A stretch of 64,000 nt of DNA, taken from contig NZ_FNLB01000008.1 of the NCBI RefSeq assembly GCF_900104145.1, positions 546,842-610,841 of the forward strand, read 5' to 3'. Within the stretch, counting starts at the first letter, position 1. Each line of letters starts with the position of its first letter. Source of the DNA: Pseudovibrio sp. Tun.PSC04-5.I4 (GTDB lineage: Bacteria > Pseudomonadota > Alphaproteobacteria > Rhizobiales > Stappiaceae). The notes beneath the pieces are model-generated. The model made no database searches and was not told where the DNA came from. It saw nothing but the letters and a program-made list of their open reading frames with translations. Of the stretch, positions 62,901-64,000 are shown one piece after another. The translations under genes were made by a program, and so were the position numbers.

Positions 62901-64000
62901 AGATCATTCGCCAATATCCTCAAAGCTCACCGGATGTGACGGTGGATGCTGAAAACCTTGCCTATGTGATTTACACGTCCGGCTCAACCGGACGCCCGAA
63001 AGGGGTCATGATCCGTCATAACGGTGCGCGTCATTCTATAATAGCTCTAATTGAAGTGTTCTCTATTACAGCTGACTCCCGAGTCTTACAATTTGCAAGC
63101 TTTAGTTTCGATGTGTCAGTTTGGGAGATCTTTTGCACACTAAGGCTGGTGCGCGCTGATAGTCCGCCTCACGCACGCATTAGTTGGTTCTGTATTGACG
63201 AACCAGATAAGTGCACGCGCTATAACAACTTTGATGCTTCCTCCATCTATCTGGCGACAATTAAGCCAGACCAAGCTCTCAATCTAAAAATGCTAGAGTA
63301 GCAGGCGAAGCTTCACTTCCATCCTTATTGAAGCCATGGTGTAATGGACGGCGAATTGTAAACGCTTACGGCCCTACAGAAATTACTGTATTTGCTAGTT
63401 GGTATTTGGTAAATGCAACGGAGCAATCATCTGTTCCGATTGGTTATCCGATCTGGAACACTCAGCTTTACGTTCTTGATGGAGGGCTTGAGCCTGTGCC
63501 TGTTGGGGTATCAGGCGAGCTTTACATTGGCGGAGTTGGCTTAGCTCGTGGTTATTTAGGGCGGCCGGATTTGACCGCGGAACGTTTTGTTCCAGATCCG
63601 TTTGGTTCGGCCGGAGGCCGGTTATACCGCACCGGAGACCGGGTTTGCCGGCGTGCTGATGGTGCACTTGAGTTCTTAGGTCGCTACGACCATCAGGTGA
63701 AGCTGCGGGGTTACCGGATCGAGACCGGTGAGATTGAAGCGGCTCTAACATCGCATCCATCCGTTGGTCAGGCAGCTGTGTTGCTACGTGCAGATGGCCC
63801 CGGAGAAGGGCGGCTGGTTGCTTATGTGGTCGGAGATGCAAGCGCAGGTGATTTACGCGCGCATCTTCAGCAGACCTTGCCTGATTACATGGTTCCAGCG
63901 GCATTTGTTACTTTGTCAGCTCTGCCCTTAACCCGAACGGAAAGCTTGACCGCAAGGCGCTGCCAGAACCTGATGACAGCGGATTGGTGCGTAAGGCTTA
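56985..64000 (+). pseudogene. Mirror copy of the NRPS 5' modules: (A)-T-C-A(Gly)-T-C-A-, with many frameshifts
   Basis: Reading forwards it repeats the minus-strand module order: Gly-type A core (partial), T, C, Gly-type core (59,880-60,310), T, C, then the module-3 core (63,020-63,440). It shares module-specific variants with the minus arm: GNMTKFD before module 3, the TGHPKG motif, and a T in CTTCCACTTGATCC. Single-base losses break it near 57,266, 57,850 (7 G to 6), 58,833 (4 C to 3), 59,996 (4 T to 3), 60,045, 61,793, 63,133-63,165, 63,297 and 63,936. Fragments such as 57313-57861, 57864-58871, 58835-59998, 59988-61799 and 61796-63301 are pieces of this one copy. It is probably an artefact. 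Confidence 0.85.

Noticed and set aside
40616..63904. Repeated plus- or minus-strand ORFs of 60-205 aa opposite the NRPS, recurring every 3.1-3.2 kb
   Set aside because: They are antisense shadows of the identical NRPS modules. Their recurrence follows the module repeat, and none has a ribosome binding site or family resemblance.
56985..64000. A second, divergently transcribed NRPS operon
   Set aside because: The module order and module-specific variants equal the minus arm, both arms lack an N terminus, and the frameshifts are mostly homopolymer losses; artefact is more likely.
1..64000. tRNA or rRNA genes and a plasmid or chromosomal replication origin
   Set aside because: Nothing recognisable was found by reading; a covariance-model scan would be needed to exclude small RNAs.

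Overview
This window is accessory DNA, probably from a marine or host-associated alphaproteobacterium. That placement is an inference from the IS families, the moderate GC and the gene style; no rRNA, tRNA or core gene is present to confirm it. There are three blocks: a small genomic island with a candidate defence operon (about 1-12 kb), a very dense nest of insertion sequences and group II introns (about 12-38 kb), and a repetitive nonribosomal peptide synthetase (NRPS) locus read on the minus strand (38.1-56.9 kb). The NRPS locus is followed by a mirror-image copy of itself (57-64 kb).

Island (1-12 kb). It starts with the N-terminal part of an IS256-family transposase. Single genes of unknown role, a GNAT acetyltransferase and an XRE-type regulator follow, with three related hairpin-forming intergenic repeats among them. 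Next is a two-gene operon with a 4-bp overlap: a 1332-residue NACHT/STAND-like NTPase with a possible C-terminal nuclease fold, and an AAA_14/DUF4143 ATPase. Two related serine recombinases in the same orientation flank a small phage-like segment. The left one is frameshifted and cut by a 171-bp mini-element with IS6-family ends. The right one is intact and has a structured, possibly res-like, upstream region.

Mobile-element nest (12-38 kb). An IS5-family element is interrupted by a 152-bp MITE and by an IS21-family element. The IS21 element is in turn interrupted by an ISAs1-family element and by an IS66 element, and the IS66 element carries a group II intron in tnpB. Target duplications can be read at four of these insertions. 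A second IS5 copy in inverted orientation closes a segment carrying a methyltransferase and a secreted alpha/beta hydrolase. A second intron-bearing IS66, an intron-free IS66 and several truncated or inverted IS66 pieces follow, then an IS3 remnant.

NRPS locus. The minus strand carries at least six NRPS modules with a period of about 3.13-3.18 kb. The C, T and flanking A-domain sequences are almost identical from module to module. Only a 0.43-0.47 kb A-domain core, which holds the specificity residues, changes. Two cores can be read as Gly-like and Asn-like. The last module ends in an epimerisation domain, and a PLP-independent aspartate/glutamate racemase-family gene follows 26 bp downstream. 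No thioesterase is in the window.

Mirror copy. From about 56,985 the plus strand repeats the same module order in inverse orientation and shares module-specific variants with the minus arm. It also has at least eight single-base contractions, mostly in homopolymers. A fold-back sequencing or assembly artefact explains this best, so the plus-strand NRPS pieces should not be counted as separate genes, and the true 5' end of the NRPS gene is missing.
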